Origin: Wolbachia endosymbiont of Ctenocephalides felis wCfeF
GTDB taxonomy: Bacteria; Pseudomonadota; Alphaproteobacteria; Rickettsiales; Anaplasmataceae
Direction: 5' to 3'
Assembly (NCBI GenBank): GCA_028571325.1
Contig: CP116767.1
Coordinates: 25,150 to 89,149 of the forward strand
DNA: 64,000 nucleotides
Made by a program: the position numbers and the translations under genes. Each line of letters begins with the position of its first letter. Positions within the stretch are counted from its first letter, which is position 1. The notes beneath the pieces are model-generated. The model worked only from the letters and a program-made list of their open reading frames with translations. It did no database searches and was not told the origin of the DNA. Positions 63,533 through 64,000 of the stretch are shown here, piece after piece.

Positions 63533-64000
63533 ATGCTGCAATTGTTAATCTTGCTTGCTGTTATCACTTCAGTTGTATTTTTTGGTCATTTAGTTCCAAT
63601 AGAAGCGAAAGCCTTTTTGTATTCAGTGAGCTTAAGTATCAAAGAAATTTTGCTATTTATAATGCCTTTTATTGTCTTTGCGTTAATTTTCAGCAGTATT
63701 AACAATCTTAAGCAGTCGGCTATAAAGTTTATACTATTACTTGTTATAATGATTTTCTTATCGAATCTAGCTTCAAGTTTAATTGCTTATTCGATTGGGC
63801 ATTTTGTCCTGCAAAACACTTATTCAATACAAGATATAACATATGAAGAAACAATTGCTCCTTTGTGGTCATTTAAGCTGCCCCTACTCCTTTCTAACTT
63901 TCATGCTCTCGCTTATGGATTTGTGTCCAGTTTAATAATGTCTGTTCTGCTGCCAAAAAAAAGCGAAGAGCTCTCGCGAAAAATGTCAGATTTAACTTTG
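63533..64000 (+). CDS. Dicarboxylate/amino acid:cation symporter, paralogue 2 (5' part only)
   Basis: An open frame from ATG 63533 to the window end (156 codons, no stop). It begins MLQLLILLAVITSVVFFGHL and aligns over its whole visible length with the symporter at 39863: both have F-L-Y-S-V-S-L-x-I-K-E and INNLK-x-A-I near 30 and 60, and SN-FHAL near 130. The second copy of a likely glutamate/C4-dicarboxylate importer, and intact so far. Confidence 0.85.
   Translation, partial: MLQLLILLAVITSVVFFGHLVPIEAKAFLYSVSLSIKEILLFIMPFIVFALIFSSINNLKQSAIKFILLLVIMIFLSNLASSLIAYSIGHFVLQNTYSIQDITYEETIAPLWSFKLPLLLSNFHALAYGFVSSLIMSVLLPKKSEELSRKMSDLTL

Overview
The window is chromosome of an obligate intracellular alphaproteobacterium of the Rickettsiales, almost certainly a Wolbachia strain. 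Three things point there: low GC with many TTG and GTG starts; alphaproteobacterial housekeeping genes scattered as singletons or tiny operons (hemA, hemD, hemY, tsaD, efp, rimM, argS, era, GapR, COQ/UbiX); and accessory genes typical of Wolbachia (ankyrin and leucine-rich-repeat proteins with a C-terminal hydrophobic pair, Ser/Thr-rich membrane proteins, insertion sequences, Fic, dispersed palindromic repeats). The strain cannot be fixed from the sequence alone. No rRNA, CRISPR array, integrated prophage block or replication origin is visible.

Layout. 1-330: 5' part of an unknown gene. 0.4-1.3 kb: promoter-bearing repeat (A1). 1.4-5.8 kb: dapA, ssb, tRNA-Arg and a three-gene membrane set that looks like a type II secretion/type IV pilus inner-membrane platform. 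6.1-9.3 kb: lolC/E, a membrane coiled-coil gene and hemY overlapping in one operon. 9.4-17.3 kb: repeat B1, an HExxH protein, tsaD, a type I secretion ABC transporter, phosphomannomutase and a 684-residue coiled-coil protein. 17.5-26.4 kb: rimM, efp, a catalytically empty SuhB relative, hemA, membrane proteins, sodB, an M16 peptidase, tRNA-Val and a CDF cation transporter. 27.7-28.8 kb: repeat A2, an inverted copy of A1. 28.9-33.6 kb: a paralogous Cys/His-rich pair, argS and an NhaC-type antiporter. 33.8-36.9 kb: an IS110-family element that appears to split an LRR gene. 37.3-43.4 kb: repeats B3-B5 around xthA-hemD, a dicarboxylate symporter and a decayed IS4-type transposase. 43.4-48.5 kb: a minus-strand run (polysaccharide deacetylase, folD, ubiX, gapR, corB-like, argD). 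48.6-54.2 kb: repeat A3, lipase, outer-membrane porin, ParD-like antitoxin and a lone GTA/phage tail gene. 54.25-58.5 kb: tRNA-Ser, an NAD-binding protein, 5-formyl-THF cyclo-ligase, Fic, era and a 3'-5' exonuclease. 58.8-64 kb: ankyrin protein, repeat B6, a SWIM zinc-finger remnant, a PAS protein with a ruined GGDEF domain, a second porin and a second dicarboxylate symporter running off the end.

How the genes fit together. Three haem genes (hemA, hemD, hemY) lie apart but belong to one pathway. dapA and argD could supply steps of the diaminopimelate route, and the deacetylase would act on residual peptidoglycan. LolC/E, the two porins, the type I exporter and the putative secretion platform are envelope functions. 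The ankyrin, LRR, Fic, lipase, coiled-coil and Cys/His proteins are candidates for host interaction.

The most unusual feature is a dispersed repeat family at nine loci. Every copy carries a near-perfect sigma-70 promoter (TTGACA, exactly 17 bp, TATAAT or a one-base variant), then a region whose hairpin arms change sequence but stay complementary, then a T-rich end. It behaves like a multicopy structured-RNA gene or RNA-bearing MITE rather than ordinary intergenic filler.
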